From positions 92,177 to 129,128 of the forward strand of contig MEMI01000045.1 of NCBI GenBank assembly GCA_001767915.1: DNA of 36,952 nt, given 5' to 3'. Within the stretch, counting starts at the first letter, position 1; each line of letters begins with the position of its first letter. Made by a program: the position numbers and the translations under genes. Below the pieces are notes generated by a model. It made no database searches. It was not told the origin of the DNA and saw only the letters and a list, made by a program, of their open reading frames with translations. Source of the stretch: Alphaproteobacteria bacterium RIFCSPHIGHO2_02_FULL_46_13. Its GTDB lineage: Bacteria > Pseudomonadota > Alphaproteobacteria > Micavibrionales > Micavibrionaceae. Shown in pieces: positions 16,598-25,670 of this stretch.

Positions 16598-19081
16598 ATG
16601 CAAAAAAGTGAAATCGTAGGCCTTACCTCGGCGGAAGCTAACCAAATTCTAAAATCAGAAGGGCATAACGAGCTTCCGGCAGAGGGAAAACGATCCCCAT
16701 TCTCAATCGTGAAGGGGGTGATTGGCGAGCCGATGTTTGCGTTACTGATTACGGCTGCAATTATTTATCTGATTATTGGTGATTTGAAAGATGCGCTTGT
16801 CCTGTCTGGCTTTGCGATGATCTCTGTTGCCATTACCATTATTCAGGAATGGCGAAGTGAGAAAGTATTAGAAGCCCTCCGCGATTTAACAAGTCCCCGC
16901 GCATTAGTGCTGAGAGATGGAAACCCTCAAAGAATAGCAGGAAGAGAAGTCGTTCGCGGGGACATAATTATCTTGGCTGAAGGGGATCGAGTTCCGGCTG
17001 ATGCTAAACTCGTAACACCTGATATTATACTGACGGATGAGTCTCTCCTGACGGGGGAATCAATGCCGGTTACGAAGAATGCCGATACCGACAATATGAT
17101 TTATGCAGGCACATTGATTGTTAGGGGAAGTGCAAGAGCAATTGTTACCGCCACAGGGTTAAAGAGTGAAATCGGAAAAATTGGTCAGGCTCTCCATTCT
17201 GTTGAGATGGAGCAACCGCGCTTGCGTCAGCAAACCAAAAAGATTGTGATGATCTTCGCACTGATCAGTGGGGTGCTAAGCGGATTGGTTGTCTTGCTTT
17301 ACGGCCTGTTACACCATGATTGGTTGCAAGGGGCTCTCAGTGGGTTGGCGCTCGGAATGGCGATGTTGCCAGAGGAGTTCCCGCTTGTTTTGACTGTTTT
17401 TATGGTGATGGGGGCATGGCGTATTTCCAAGGTGCATGTGTTGACACGCAAAGCATCCGCCATCGAAACATTGGGATCGGCAACAGTTTTATGTACCGAC
17501 AAAACGGGGACATTGACCCAGAATAAAATGTCGATTGTTTATTTAAAGGCAGATGAACAAGAGTGGTCTGGTGACACAGCAGAGCATATCTCTCCTGAAA
17601 TTATGCATCTTTTAAAATCAGGTGCGATGGCCAGTAAACTGGATTCCTATGATTCTATGGATATAGCCTTCTTTGAGAATCCTTTGTTGAAATCAGAAGG
17701 GGGGAGCCATTTAAAACCGGATTTTCAGTTCGGATTACAACCGAGTTTATTGATGATGGCAGAGGGGTATCAGCAAGATGATAAATCTTACAATGTTTTT
17801 GCCAAGGGAGCCCCTGAAACCATTGCTAAAGCTTGTCGTTTGAGCCCCGAACAAACCCAGAAGATCCTTGGCGATGTTGGAAATTTAGCCAAAAAAGGTC
17901 TGCGAATTTTAGCGGTTGCAGAAGCTCAATTGGCGGCTGGAATGTCTCCGCCAGATTCCGCAGATCAATTTGAATATCGGTTCTTGGGGCTTGTGGGTTT
18001 TGCCGATCCGCTCCGTGAAAATGTGCCTGCAGCGGTTGCAGAATGCCGCACAGCAGGGATTCGTATTATTATGATTACGGGAGATTTTCCTGTGACAGCC
18101 CAATCCATTGCGGCTCAAGCAGGGCTCAATCACAAAATAGTTCTGACAGGTGATGAGGTCGGAAAACTGGATGAAGCAGGGCTTCAGAATGCGGTTAAAA
18201 CAACCAATATCTTTGCCCGTATTTCTCCGGATCAGAAACTACGCATCGTGCAGGCATTAAAGGCAAATGGTGATGTTGTTGCAATGACAGGGGATGGAGT
18301 CAATGATGCGCCATCCCTTAAAGCCGCTCATATCGGGGTTGCTATGGGATTACGGGGAACAGATGTGGCGCGGGAAGCATCATCGATTGTATTGCTCGAT
18401 GATAATTTTGCGTCTTTGGTTCATACCATTGCATTGGGGCGCAGAATTTATGATAATTTGCGGAAGGCTATGGTTTATATTGTGGCAGTCCATGTGCCGA
18501 TTGCAGGGCTTGCTTTATTGCCACTGATATTTGATAAACCGCTTATCCTCACACCCTTACTGATCGCGTTGATGGAAATGGTCATTGATCCTGCCTGCTC
18601 AATTGTTCTGGAGGCAGAGCAGGCAGAACGGAATGTGATGAAACGCCCGCCGCGCAGTCCGTCATCTCCGTTACTCACGTCATCCGCCTTATTATGGGGG
18701 GGAACACAGGGGGGAATTGCTTTGGCCATTCTGGGCGCAATGTGGGTCATTGCTCATCAAAATGGAATGACTGAGAAAGAAATCAGATCCCTGATATTCA
18801 TCTCCCTGATTATCATTAATTTATCCCTCATTCTGATTAACAGGTCATTCAGTGCCTCTATCCTTAAAATATTTAAACATAAAAACCCTATTCTCGGTTG
18901 GGGGACGATTGGAATGGCGGTTCTTTTTGCAATTATTTTCTTCACACCGTTTTCCAAGGAACTATTTAACTTGGGCGATGTTCATTTCCATGATGTGATG
19001 TTTGCATTGCTGGCGGGCATTATCTCAATGGTACTTCTCGAAGGAATGAAGCCAATTTTTAGAGGAAAGGCCTTTAACTGA
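16598..19081 (+). CDS. P-type cation-transporting ATPase (P2/Ca2+-type-like)
   Basis: The 827-residue membrane pump has all P-type motifs: TGES in DESLLTGESMPVTK, the phosphorylated Asp in LCTDKTGTLTQN, KGAPE in the nucleotide domain, and MTGDGVNDAPSLKAAHIGVAMG at the hinge. The N-terminus (LTSAEANQILKSEGHNELP) is the cation ATPase N domain of P2 pumps; no HMA domain is present. The ion-binding helix M4 reads PEEFP instead of the PEGLP of Ca2+ pumps, placing it in a bacterial P2-like subgroup whose ion is not certain. About eight to ten transmembrane helices can be counted. AGAGAGA precedes the ATG. Confidence 0.93.
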   Translation: MQKSEIVGLTSAEANQILKSEGHNELPAEGKRSPFSIVKGVIGEPMFALLITAAIIYLIIGDLKDALVLSGFAMISVAITIIQEWRSEKVLEALRDLTSPRALVLRDGNPQRIAGREVVRGDIIILAEGDRVPADAKLVTPDIILTDESLLTGESMPVTKNADTDNMIYAGTLIVRGSARAIVTATGLKSEIGKIGQALHSVEMEQPRLRQQTKKIVMIFALISGVLSGLVVLLYGLLHHDWLQGALSGLALGMAMLPEEFPLVLTVFMVMGAWRISKVHVLTRKASAIETLGSATVLCTDKTGTLTQNKMSIVYLKADEQEWSGDTAEHISPEIMHLLKSGAMASKLDSYDSMDIAFFENPLLKSEGGSHLKPDFQFGLQPSLLMMAEGYQQDDKSYNVFAKGAPETIAKACRLSPEQTQKILGDVGNLAKKGLRILAVAEAQLAAGMSPPDSADQFEYRFLGLVGFADPLRENVPAAVAECRTAGIRIIMITGDFPVTAQSIAAQAGLNHKIVLTGDEVGKLDEAGLQNAVKTTNIFARISPDQKLRIVQALKANGDVVAMTGDGVNDAPSLKAAHIGVAMGLRGTDVAREASSIVLLDDNFASLVHTIALGRRIYDNLRKAMVYIVAVHVPIAGLALLPLIFDKPLILTPLLIALMEMVIDPACSIVLEAEQAERNVMKRPPRSPSSPLLTSSALLWGGTQGGIALAILGAMWVIAHQNGMTEKEIRSLIFISLIIINLSLILINRSFSASILKIFKHKNPILGWGTIGMAVLFAIIFFTPFSKELFNLGDVHFHDVMFALLAGIISMVLLEGMKPIFRGKAFN

Positions 19082-19245
19082 TTTCAGATAATAGAGTTGA
19101 ATGGCTATTTATAATGAGTGATAGACTCTTCGCAAAATCAGGTATACGGTTCTCAAAATACAATTTTAAATATCTATAAGTTTCCGACAGCACCCCCGCA
19201 TTCGGACATACGCCGAGCCCCGTCGTGCGGGAGATGAAGGCTATT

Positions 19246-19686
19246 ATGGTGAAAATACTTATTGCGGAAGACAATATCCTTCTTGCGGATATGCTTGAAA
19301 TTTTTCTTGAATCTGAAGGGTATGAAGTCTGTGGAATTGCATCCACGGTCAATCAGGCCGTCATGCTGGCTGATTTGCATCAACCCGATATTGCGATTCT
19401 GGATTACAGATTGGCGCATGGCGAATTCGGGTCGCAAATACGCCCCCTTCTTGAAGGGGATCGCGGCATGGGCATACTATATGTATCGGGTGACTCGCTG
19501 AATACAATATTGACCAAAGCCGATGGCGATGCCTATATCCAAAAACCATATGCCATGAATGACCTTATTCGCGCACTTGGTATTGTTATCGAGATGAAGT
19601 CGGGTGTGGTTGTTGCGCCTTCTATGTTTCCAAGAGGGTTTAATATTTTAGAAAATGCCTTTGAATCTAAACTGGCAACGGCATGA
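19246..19686 (+). CDS. Single-domain response regulator (CheY-like receiver)
   Basis: The 146-residue protein is a receiver domain: acidic pocket in ILIAEDN (residues 4-10), phospho-acceptor Asp in DIAILDYRL, the Ser position in ILYVSGD and the conserved Lys in YIQKPY. A tail of about 25 residues follows, with no DNA-binding output domain. I chose ATG 19246 because GAAGG lies upstream at a normal distance; an in-frame ATG at 19225 has its GGAG directly abutting it. The stop overlaps the histidine kinase start (ATGA), so the two form one operon and probably one phosphorelay, with the kinase as partner. Confidence 0.93.
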   Translation: MVKILIAEDNILLADMLEIFLESEGYEVCGIASTVNQAVMLADLHQPDIAILDYRLAHGEFGSQIRPLLEGDRGMGILYVSGDSLNTILTKADGDAYIQKPYAMNDLIRALGIVIEMKSGVVVAPSMFPRGFNILENAFESKLATA

Positions 19687-20864
19687 CCCGCACCATCGAA
19701 AGATTGCTCAGGCAGCAAGCAGCACTTGCTAATTTTGGAAGCTTTGCATTTGGCGAAACAGATTTACAAAAAATTCTGATGGAGGCCTCGCGCATTTGTG
19801 CGGAAAGTCTCAATGTTCCATATTCAAAAATTTGCCGTTACAGATCTGCTGAGAATGATTTGTTGGTTATTGCCGGATACGGATGGGAACCAGGGGTGAT
19901 TGGACACGTCATATCTCAAGCAGATGAAAGCTCCACCCAAGGGCGCGCATTTATAACCGGCGAGCCTGTAATTCTTGAAGATGTCCGAAAGAATAATAGT
20001 TACAACCTCCCTGACTTTTACGCGCAACATCACATCATCTCAACCGTTGATGTTTTGATAAAAGGGTCTTGTGGGCCTTTCGGCGTGTTGGAAGTAGATT
20101 GTTCCGAACAACATACGTTTGACGAACATGATATAAATTTTTTAACAGGCTTCGCAAACGTGGTTGCCGAAGCCGCAGGAACTGCCGAACGGACAATGAC
20201 TTTGCAGGCGGCTATTGTGCAAATGAAAAAACTTGTTGAGGAGAAAAATGTGCTTGCCGCAGAACTCCAGCACAGAGTTCGTAACAATCTGCAACTCGTC
20301 TACGGAATGCTGATGCGACAAATCGAAATTGCCGAAGGGAACGATAAAGAAGGCATTAAATCAATCGCCCGCCGTGTGATGAGCCTTGCCAATATTTACG
20401 ATCATTTGCTGGGGCATGGTCTTGTTTCAACAATTGATTTCGGGGCGTATCTAGAATCTTTGTGTGCCAACCTTCATGCCTTTCAGGAAAAAGGCGAATT
20501 CGAAATCACACTTGTTTGTGAAACAGAAGAAATGTTTCTGGATTTGGATTTGGTTAGCTCTCTGGGCATTATCGTGACAGAGATTGCATCCAACGCCTAT
20601 CTTCATGCCTTCCCAAAATCCGCAGGAACAATCAAAATTGTCCTCGTCCATAAAGACGGCAACGGAATTCTAACTATCTCAGATAACGGAACAGGCTTCG
20701 TGGCTCAAAAAGAAAGCAAACGCCACGGCATCGGCCTCATCAAACGCCTCATGGAACACGCAAAAGGAACCGCAGAATTAAAATCCGACAAGGGAACAAT
20801 CTGGACATTGATGTTTCCGGTGGAAGAAAAGATAAATGGTGGCGGCGGAGGGATACGTATTTAA
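19683..20864 (+). CDS. Soluble GAF sensor histidine kinase, HisKA_2 type; 3' end altered by island insertion
   Basis: The 393-residue cytosolic kinase has a GAF sensor domain (about residues 20-170). The HisKA_2 dimerisation helix contains ELQHRVRNNLQLVYGML, with the phospho-His near residue 197. The ATP-binding domain shows EIASNAYLHAFP (N box), ISDNGTGF (G1) and HGIGLIKRL (G2). HisKA_2/HWE kinases often feed single-domain regulators and the general stress response in alphaproteobacteria, and the preceding gene is such a regulator. The last codons (from 20834) are the left attachment repeat: the C-terminus NGGGGGIRI is a product of island integration, and without the island the frame would end GI followed by TGA inside tRNA-Met. 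Confidence 0.92.
   Translation: MTRTIERLLRQQAALANFGSFAFGETDLQKILMEASRICAESLNVPYSKICRYRSAENDLLVIAGYGWEPGVIGHVISQADESSTQGRAFITGEPVILEDVRKNNSYNLPDFYAQHHIISTVDVLIKGSCGPFGVLEVDCSEQHTFDEHDINFLTGFANVVAEAAGTAERTMTLQAAIVQMKKLVEEKNVLAAELQHRVRNNLQLVYGMLMRQIEIAEGNDKEGIKSIARRVMSLANIYDHLLGHGLVSTIDFGAYLESLCANLHAFQEKGEFEITLVCETEEMFLDLDLVSSLGIIVTEIASNAYLHAFPKSAGTIKIVLVHKDGNGILTISDNGTGFVAQKESKRHGIGLIKRLMEHAKGTAELKSDKGTIWTLMFPVEEKINGGGGGIRI
20834..20854. repeat. Left attachment-site repeat of the island
   Basis: These 21 bases are identical, in the same orientation, to 36755-36775, which cover the 3' end of tRNA-Met plus three flanking bases. The left copy is embedded in the 3' end of the histidine kinase gene. 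Together they bound the island; the offset of 15,921 bases is the predicted size of the excised circle. Confidence 0.93.
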
Positions 20865-20912
20865 TGAATAATTATTTGATATTAAATGACATTTATAAAT
20901 CTAATTATTGTT

Positions 20913-20935
20913 TGTGCCCCCAAATGTGCCCCCAA
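20913..20935 (+). repeat. Tandem TGTGCCCCCAA repeats, candidate integrase arm sites (left)
   Basis: TGTGCCCCCAA occurs at 20913-20923 and again at 20925-20935, about 60 bases inside the left attachment repeat. The same core occurs near the right end (36583-36633). Paired short repeats at both ends of an element are what arm-type binding sites of a tyrosine integrase look like. Confidence 0.6.
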
Positions 20936-20962
20936 GAAGTATTGTTGGAAAATATTTATGAA

Positions 20963-21805
20963 TCATAATGTTTCGATTAACGATATACACATTACTCGCT
21001 TCCAGTAATTTGCAAAGGGAGCAGCGTCAATCGCTGATTGCAAGACCGCTTCTTTAAAAGAATGCATGTCCATTTTTTTAAGGCAACTATTCATCTGTGC
21101 TTCAATTTCGACAAGAGCAGGTCCAGCAAACACTTTGTATCGTTTGGCAAGGTCAAATGTTTCGAAATGATTTTTTGCTCGATCCTTATCAGTTTGAGTC
21201 CAATAAGATGGAAACTTTGTATAATAGCTCATTGAGTTTGGCTCACCAGCTAGACCCAGATTATATGTTGCAAATATCCATTGTTCATTAAAAAAGCGAG
21301 TATTATCCAAAAAAGGATGAATGAACTGGTCTTTTGCAACCCTTGCAAAATTTTCTCCTTTGCCATCCATATTGCACTCCCAGCAGCAAGGTATAAGATT
21401 TAAAGGAAGAATCGAGAACTGGGGAAAATGTGCTTTAGGCATAAAGTGGTCCAAGTTTCTAGGCCGACCAATTCCCCCACAAAAAGGGCATTGGCCGTTT
21501 GCTGAGTTTAATAAACTATCATAGACAGCTCTACCGGGATGCTTTCCTCGTAAATAATATTCGTAAAGATTTATAAATTCACTTTTTCTTAGATTTGCTG
21601 CAATAATTGGATCACCGATTGATGCTTGAGGAACAGTAAACAAATTACCTGCGATTCCAAGTGAGCGATAATTCTCGGCAATATCTGCTAGTTCGCCTGC
21701 TCCATCCTCTAACTTTTTTAGTAAAACAGTGTTTCTTTCAATCCCGTCTTTACATTCTTTTACTGATTGATCCCAACTAACGGACGGTACACTCATTCTA
21801 AGCAT
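20963..21805 (-). CDS. HNH endonuclease, PtuB-like partner of the adjacent ATPase
   Basis: The 280-residue protein carries a zinc-ribbon HNH nuclease core at residues 100-150: CPFCG, then LDHFMPKAHFP (catalytic Asp-His), LNLIPCC and ECN with the closing Cys and Asn. An alpha-helical N-terminal 100 residues and a C-terminal region without recognisable motifs surround it. The start overlaps the stop of the upstream ATPase gene by 8 bases, so the two are translationally coupled. An ATPase followed by an HNH nuclease is the composition of Septu (PtuA/PtuB), where the complex cleaves nucleic acid on infection. It is the last gene of the six-gene defence run. An HNH partner in another ATPase-nuclease system is the main alternative. 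Confidence 0.8.
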   Translation of the reverse strand: MLRMSVPSVSWDQSVKECKDGIERNTVLLKKLEDGAGELADIAENYRSLGIAGNLFTVPQASIGDPIIAANLRKSEFINLYEYYLRGKHPGRAVYDSLLNSANGQCPFCGGIGRPRNLDHFMPKAHFPQFSILPLNLIPCCWECNMDGKGENFARVAKDQFIHPFLDNTRFFNEQWIFATYNLGLAGEPNSMSYYTKFPSYWTQTDKDRAKNHFETFDLAKRYKVFAGPALVEIEAQMNSCLKKMDMHSFKEAVLQSAIDAAPFANYWKRVMCISLIETL

Positions 21806-23381
21806 TGTTTACCTCGTCATCACGATTTAAAACCAACGCCTTGAGTATTGCACGCCCTTCAATGCCAATTTGTCCTTGATATTCTTCAAGGATTTCTGTG
21901 TAAGTTCCTCCCTTTTCTACAGATACTGTCAGCATATCGTAAAATCCGGATTTTATAGTTTCTAAACCAAAAATTGCTTTTGTTAGTACACCAACGTTCT
22001 CACCAAAAGTTTCTTCTTCTGGCCTCCTATAATTAATTGATGAACCAACGCGCGTAATATTCCATACACAAGATTTGGGTACTTCTTGCAGAATGACTGG
22101 AGAATGCGTTGCAATGATTGCAACTCCATTACGGTCATGCAGAAGGTCATTTAATGCACGAATAAATGCTGAAAGAAGAGGGGGGTGTAGGTGGCTTTCA
22201 GGCTCATCCAGAAGAATAAGAGTTTTTTCTTCTACTGTCGCCACCAATCTGGTTATTGTTAATAAGACAATCGCGTGTCCAGAACTCATGTTGTCTAGAT
22301 ATGGTTGGATATTAGCTAGGTATAATTTGTGAAATTCCTCAGAGTTTTGTTGTCGTGTTTTTCTAAAATGATCTTCTACATTTTGGAATATGTATTCAAA
22401 TCCGTGTAACCCCATAAAATAGAAGTTCTCATCAGAACTTAATTTATGAATTGCTGTGTGCCATCGAGTTGTTTTTTCTTTGCTTTTAAAGCAATCAATT
22501 AAAGCAATTGCACAGTCTTCTTTAAGTTCTGAGAGTGTACGATGTTCTCCTGTCTTTCTTCGGTCTTTTAATCCAATATAAAAATAGCAAGTACCGTTTG
22601 ATGGATCTGTTTGTTCAAATGGAGGTGTGAAAGGATCGAATGCACTGAAAGATACAGAAACTAAGCGGCTAAAAAAATCTTTGGAGATAGGAACTGTTTC
22701 AGACCATATTTTTTCATAGAAGTTCCCTCTAGATACGCTTGGGCTAGTGATAGCCTTAATCATGTCATTAAGAAGAGTTGTTTTGCCAGTACCGTTTCTT
22801 CCAATTATAGCGTGAATATTTGTACTGGGGGTTGAGTTAAGTAATACATCAAATTTTATTTCCATCCCTTGTATGTTTTTCTGCTCTTGGATGATAAAAG
22901 AAAAATTGAAATCTGTTAAAGGTGGCTGCCCAACTAACACTCTGCTGAATTGCCCTTTTATCACCGAAAGACTGATGTCTCTTAGCAAAGATGTTCTAAA
23001 TACTTCTTCTTTCAGGTTTTCGGTGTAGCTATTGTTAAAAACTACGTCATTTAAAGACTTTAAAATATGCTCTTTAGTATCATTAGGAAGTAAAGACAAA
23101 TGTTTGTAGTAATCAATTTCTTGTCCCAAGGAGAAGTATTGGTCTGGTAATGTCTGAAATGTATTAGTAAGTGTTTCGTATGTTGAACTTTTAGGGCGCT
23201 GCCCTTTAAATCCAATTTTTACTGAGCCTATGTCATGTTTTTGCCCCATATTATCATGTACAGACAAATGGAACATTGTCACAAATCTATGATCATCCCA
23301 CCAGTCGATTTGAAGGTATACTGTGTTTATACCTTTTTCGGGTGTCTCTTTTCCGCGAGGAACTAATTGAAAGTTTAGCAT
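21798..23381 (-). CDS. SMC/ABC-like AAA ATPase, PtuA-like
   Basis: The 527-residue protein has an unusual N-terminal region of about 190 residues (including VYLQIDWWDDHRF, DIGSVKIGF and YFSLGQEIDYYKHL) before Walker A GRNGTGKTT (about residues 194-202). It then shows a signature-like SSGHAIVLL, Walker B LILLDEPESHLHPP and the switch ATHSP. There is no TOPRIM domain, which excludes OLD nucleases. A coupled HNH gene follows, making a Septu-like ATPase-nuclease pair. I prefer ATG 23381 (GGAAA upstream); a TTG at 23396 in frame is the alternative. It begins 63 bases after the cap3 stop with no clear terminator between, so it is probably part of the CBASS transcript. Confidence 0.82.
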   Translation of the reverse strand: MLNFQLVPRGKETPEKGINTVYLQIDWWDDHRFVTMFHLSVHDNMGQKHDIGSVKIGFKGQRPKSSTYETLTNTFQTLPDQYFSLGQEIDYYKHLSLLPNDTKEHILKSLNDVVFNNSYTENLKEEVFRTSLLRDISLSVIKGQFSRVLVGQPPLTDFNFSFIIQEQKNIQGMEIKFDVLLNSTPSTNIHAIIGRNGTGKTTLLNDMIKAITSPSVSRGNFYEKIWSETVPISKDFFSRLVSVSFSAFDPFTPPFEQTDPSNGTCYFYIGLKDRRKTGEHRTLSELKEDCAIALIDCFKSKEKTTRWHTAIHKLSSDENFYFMGLHGFEYIFQNVEDHFRKTRQQNSEEFHKLYLANIQPYLDNMSSGHAIVLLTITRLVATVEEKTLILLDEPESHLHPPLLSAFIRALNDLLHDRNGVAIIATHSPVILQEVPKSCVWNITRVGSSINYRRPEEETFGENVGVLTKAIFGLETIKSGFYDMLTVSVEKGGTYTEILEEYQGQIGIEGRAILKALVLNRDDEVNNA

Positions 23382-23444
23382 ATCTGATATTTCCAATCAC
23401 TTTTTTTAGCCGCAATTTTATTTTTTCTGTCACAAAGATACAAA

Positions 23445-23882
23445 TTAGATTAATGAATCTTGGTAATATGCCTTATGAAGTGTCTTTCCATCATGGACCC
23501 ACATGGCTAGACCGAATGGGAAAGGTGCAGTCCCAACAATGGCAAAAACAATTCCTTTTAAGTCCTGTTGTGCTGCTAATGCATAATCCTTTGCTAGTGC
23601 TTCATCTAAACCGGAAGGAGTAGGAATAGGTTCTGGATGGGTATGCCATAGGCCCACACAGTGTAAACCCTGCTCAAATAATTCTTCACGCTCCTTTTGG
23701 ATTTCACTAGGATCAAATTTAACCTCAGTTCTAGAAGATCTGACAGGTTTAATATTTGTAACTAATTTAATAGAAATTTCTTCGGACAATAAATTTGTAG
23801 AGAAAAGTTGCCCCATTTTTTCTCTTGAAAACATGCCTGTTTGCTGAAAACCAGATAATGTAGAAATTGCATTGCTATCCAT
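23445..23882 (-). CDS. cap3: Cap3 JAB/JAMM isopeptidase of type II CBASS
   Basis: Cap3 removes the conjugates made by Cap2, cleaving after the C-terminus of the CD-NTase. The 145-residue protein contains a textbook JAMM zinc motif, His80-x-His82-(7)-Ser90-x-x-Asp93 within WHTHPEPIPTPSGLD. The start at 23882 overlaps the cap2 stop by 8 bases (ATGGATAG), as expected for coupled genes; an in-frame ATG at 23927 would overlap cap2 by 53 bases. Its place directly after the E1/E2 gene matches the canonical cyclase-cap2-cap3 order. Confidence 0.93.
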   Translation of the reverse strand: MDSNAISTLSGFQQTGMFSREKMGQLFSTNLLSEEISIKLVTNIKPVRSSRTEVKFDPSEIQKEREELFEQGLHCVGLWHTHPEPIPTPSGLDEALAKDYALAAQQDLKGIVFAIVGTAPFPFGLAMWVHDGKTLHKAYYQDSLI

Positions 23883-25653
23883 TTTGAGATGCCAGTCTGC
23901 GTTTCGCAAGGAGTAAATCATAATCAATTGGCCCGTCTTGATGTAAAATTGAGTAATCTCTTATTATTGTATTTGAATCAGTGTCTGGTTGGGAAGAAGC
24001 TAAATCAGGTTTGTGTATCTCTACCCCATGCTTCTTGAAATAAGCGGCAGATTTTACGGAAGAGACTATTTCAGAGGACGTAATTTCCCCATCTATTACA
24101 GCCAAAGCCTTTTCCGCAGTAAGACTTGCCGCTTTCAATGCATCTGAGTAACCATAGGGGTAAAAGCCTGCCCCACATGCTGGTACTTTTATTTGAAGTT
24201 CATCTGACGAGTTCGCAGCTATATTTATTTTATCAAGAGGGTCGTTGATGGGCCACGGGTCATCCGGGAAAGTAATGACAACGTGAGATGCTACACCATG
24301 GACTTCAAGCCAAGTATGAATAACAGGAATGTTTCCTAAATGCTTTTCTCTCTCTGTTGAAATGAGCATTCTTACTTCTTGGTTTGCTGTGCAATCTAGA
24401 ACCAGATCGTAGTCACCAATTTTACTCATTTTTATGCGCTGTACCGCACTTTCAAGTCGGCCATTTATATCGATATTGGGGATGTCACTTCTAATCCGAT
24501 CAGCTAGCGATTCTGCTTTACTCCTACGCTCAGCTTTAACCCCTAACAAGTGGCGAGAAACGTTTTCTGTATTAAATAATTCTATATCGGAAAGATCGAT
24601 CTTTCCTATTCCGGCTCTTGCAAGCATATCGGCAATAGGAGACCCAAGGGATCCACAGCCTAAAACCAGAACACGCTTACTAAGCCTATTAGAAAGGTTA
24701 TCTAGGTTCTGATCACGTGCAAGAACCCATTGAGGATCAACCCTAGTTAAAGACAAAGGTAGAATGGAAACGGAGGCTAATTTCCCATTCCCTTTGAGCC
24801 AAATTACGTAAGTAAAAGTAACGTTATCTTGGACAAAAATTACAAGTTTTGCGGGTTGAGGGTTTCCCTTCTGTATATCAAACTCTAAGATTGCGGGGTC
24901 ATCTAGATTTACTAACTCTTTTGTGAAGGCCAATACTGTCTTTGTAAGTTGAGAAAAATTAGATGGCCAATCAAATGGTGTCCATGAGGCGTCATCTGGA
25001 ACAGGAATATATATGGCGCTGCCATTTACAAGCGTGCCTGTATCCCATCCATGATTTTTTGCCAATAATTGCGGTGAATGAATATTATCGCTGACAATAA
25101 TTGTTTGGGTTTTTTTGCCATCACGTAATTTTCTTGTAAAAGATATAGTTTCTAAGGATGTTACTTCTTCATTGGTTGGTAGATATATATATGTGTTATC
25201 TATTTGCTTAGAAGATTTTTTTGAAGCGCCATGTTCTAGAACATATCGATTCCAATAAGATAGGCTTTCTGCTCGAAACTCTTTTTTTCTCCACGCAGGA
25301 TTGCTAACATTATCAATAAATTGGTTTAGTTCTGACAAAGCTATTTTGATAGGCTCTATAATATCCGTAAGGCCATCTGGATATACAGGGAAGCCGATAC
25401 ATACCTTCCCATCCTTTTCAACATGAGGAATTTTTAGGTAGTTATCTGGAGCGAAGTAAAATCTAATTGGTTCAACTGGAGAAAAAGGTAATTGAACGCG
25501 AATTTTATCTCCAATAATGCCATCGAAAGATGCAGAGAGTTCCCATTCACAATAACTGGTATGTGAACACTTAGTGGGATTAGCTATGGAAAAACGCTCA
25601 TCTAGCCATTTCTGAGCATTTTCAAATGGCATTAAGGACAAATTAGTACTCAA
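23875..25653 (-). CDS. cap2: Cap2 E2-E1 fusion ligase of type II CBASS
   Basis: Cap2 is an all-in-one ubiquitin-type ligase that activates the C-terminus of the CD-NTase and attaches it to targets, priming cyclic nucleotide production. The 592-residue protein has an N-terminal E2-like domain (about 1-150) with candidate catalytic Cys85 in GKVCIGFP. A linker follows, then a ThiF/E1 adenylation domain from about 325: nucleotide loop LGCGSLGSPIA (331-341), DLSDIELFNTENVSRH and LDCTANQEVR, with candidate E1 Cys493 in VPACGAGFYPYG. It starts with TTG at 25653, as no in-frame ATG lies upstream; ATG 25632 is an unlikely alternative. It is 17 bases downstream of the CD-NTase. Confidence 0.94.
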   Translation of the reverse strand: MSTNLSLMPFENAQKWLDERFSIANPTKCSHTSYCEWELSASFDGIIGDKIRVQLPFSPVEPIRFYFAPDNYLKIPHVEKDGKVCIGFPVYPDGLTDIIEPIKIALSELNQFIDNVSNPAWRKKEFRAESLSYWNRYVLEHGASKKSSKQIDNTYIYLPTNEEVTSLETISFTRKLRDGKKTQTIIVSDNIHSPQLLAKNHGWDTGTLVNGSAIYIPVPDDASWTPFDWPSNFSQLTKTVLAFTKELVNLDDPAILEFDIQKGNPQPAKLVIFVQDNVTFTYVIWLKGNGKLASVSILPLSLTRVDPQWVLARDQNLDNLSNRLSKRVLVLGCGSLGSPIADMLARAGIGKIDLSDIELFNTENVSRHLLGVKAERRSKAESLADRIRSDIPNIDINGRLESAVQRIKMSKIGDYDLVLDCTANQEVRMLISTEREKHLGNIPVIHTWLEVHGVASHVVITFPDDPWPINDPLDKINIAANSSDELQIKVPACGAGFYPYGYSDALKAASLTAEKALAVIDGEITSSEIVSSVKSAAYFKKHGVEIHKPDLASSQPDTDSNTIIRDYSILHQDGPIDYDLLLAKRRLASQNG

Positions 25654-25670
25654 ATTTCTTACTCGATTTT

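Noticed and set aside
18958-18982. GGAAC-N17-GTT match inside the P-type ATPase gene, upstream of the response regulator
   Set aside because: Exact to the EcfG consensus, but it lies within coding sequence, about 264 bases before the regulator start, so chance is likely. It is worth remembering only if transcript data point there.
21798-23381. OLD-family nuclease (Gabija GajA-like) identity for the ATPase
   Set aside because: No TOPRIM domain follows the ATPase core; the nuclease is a separate HNH protein.
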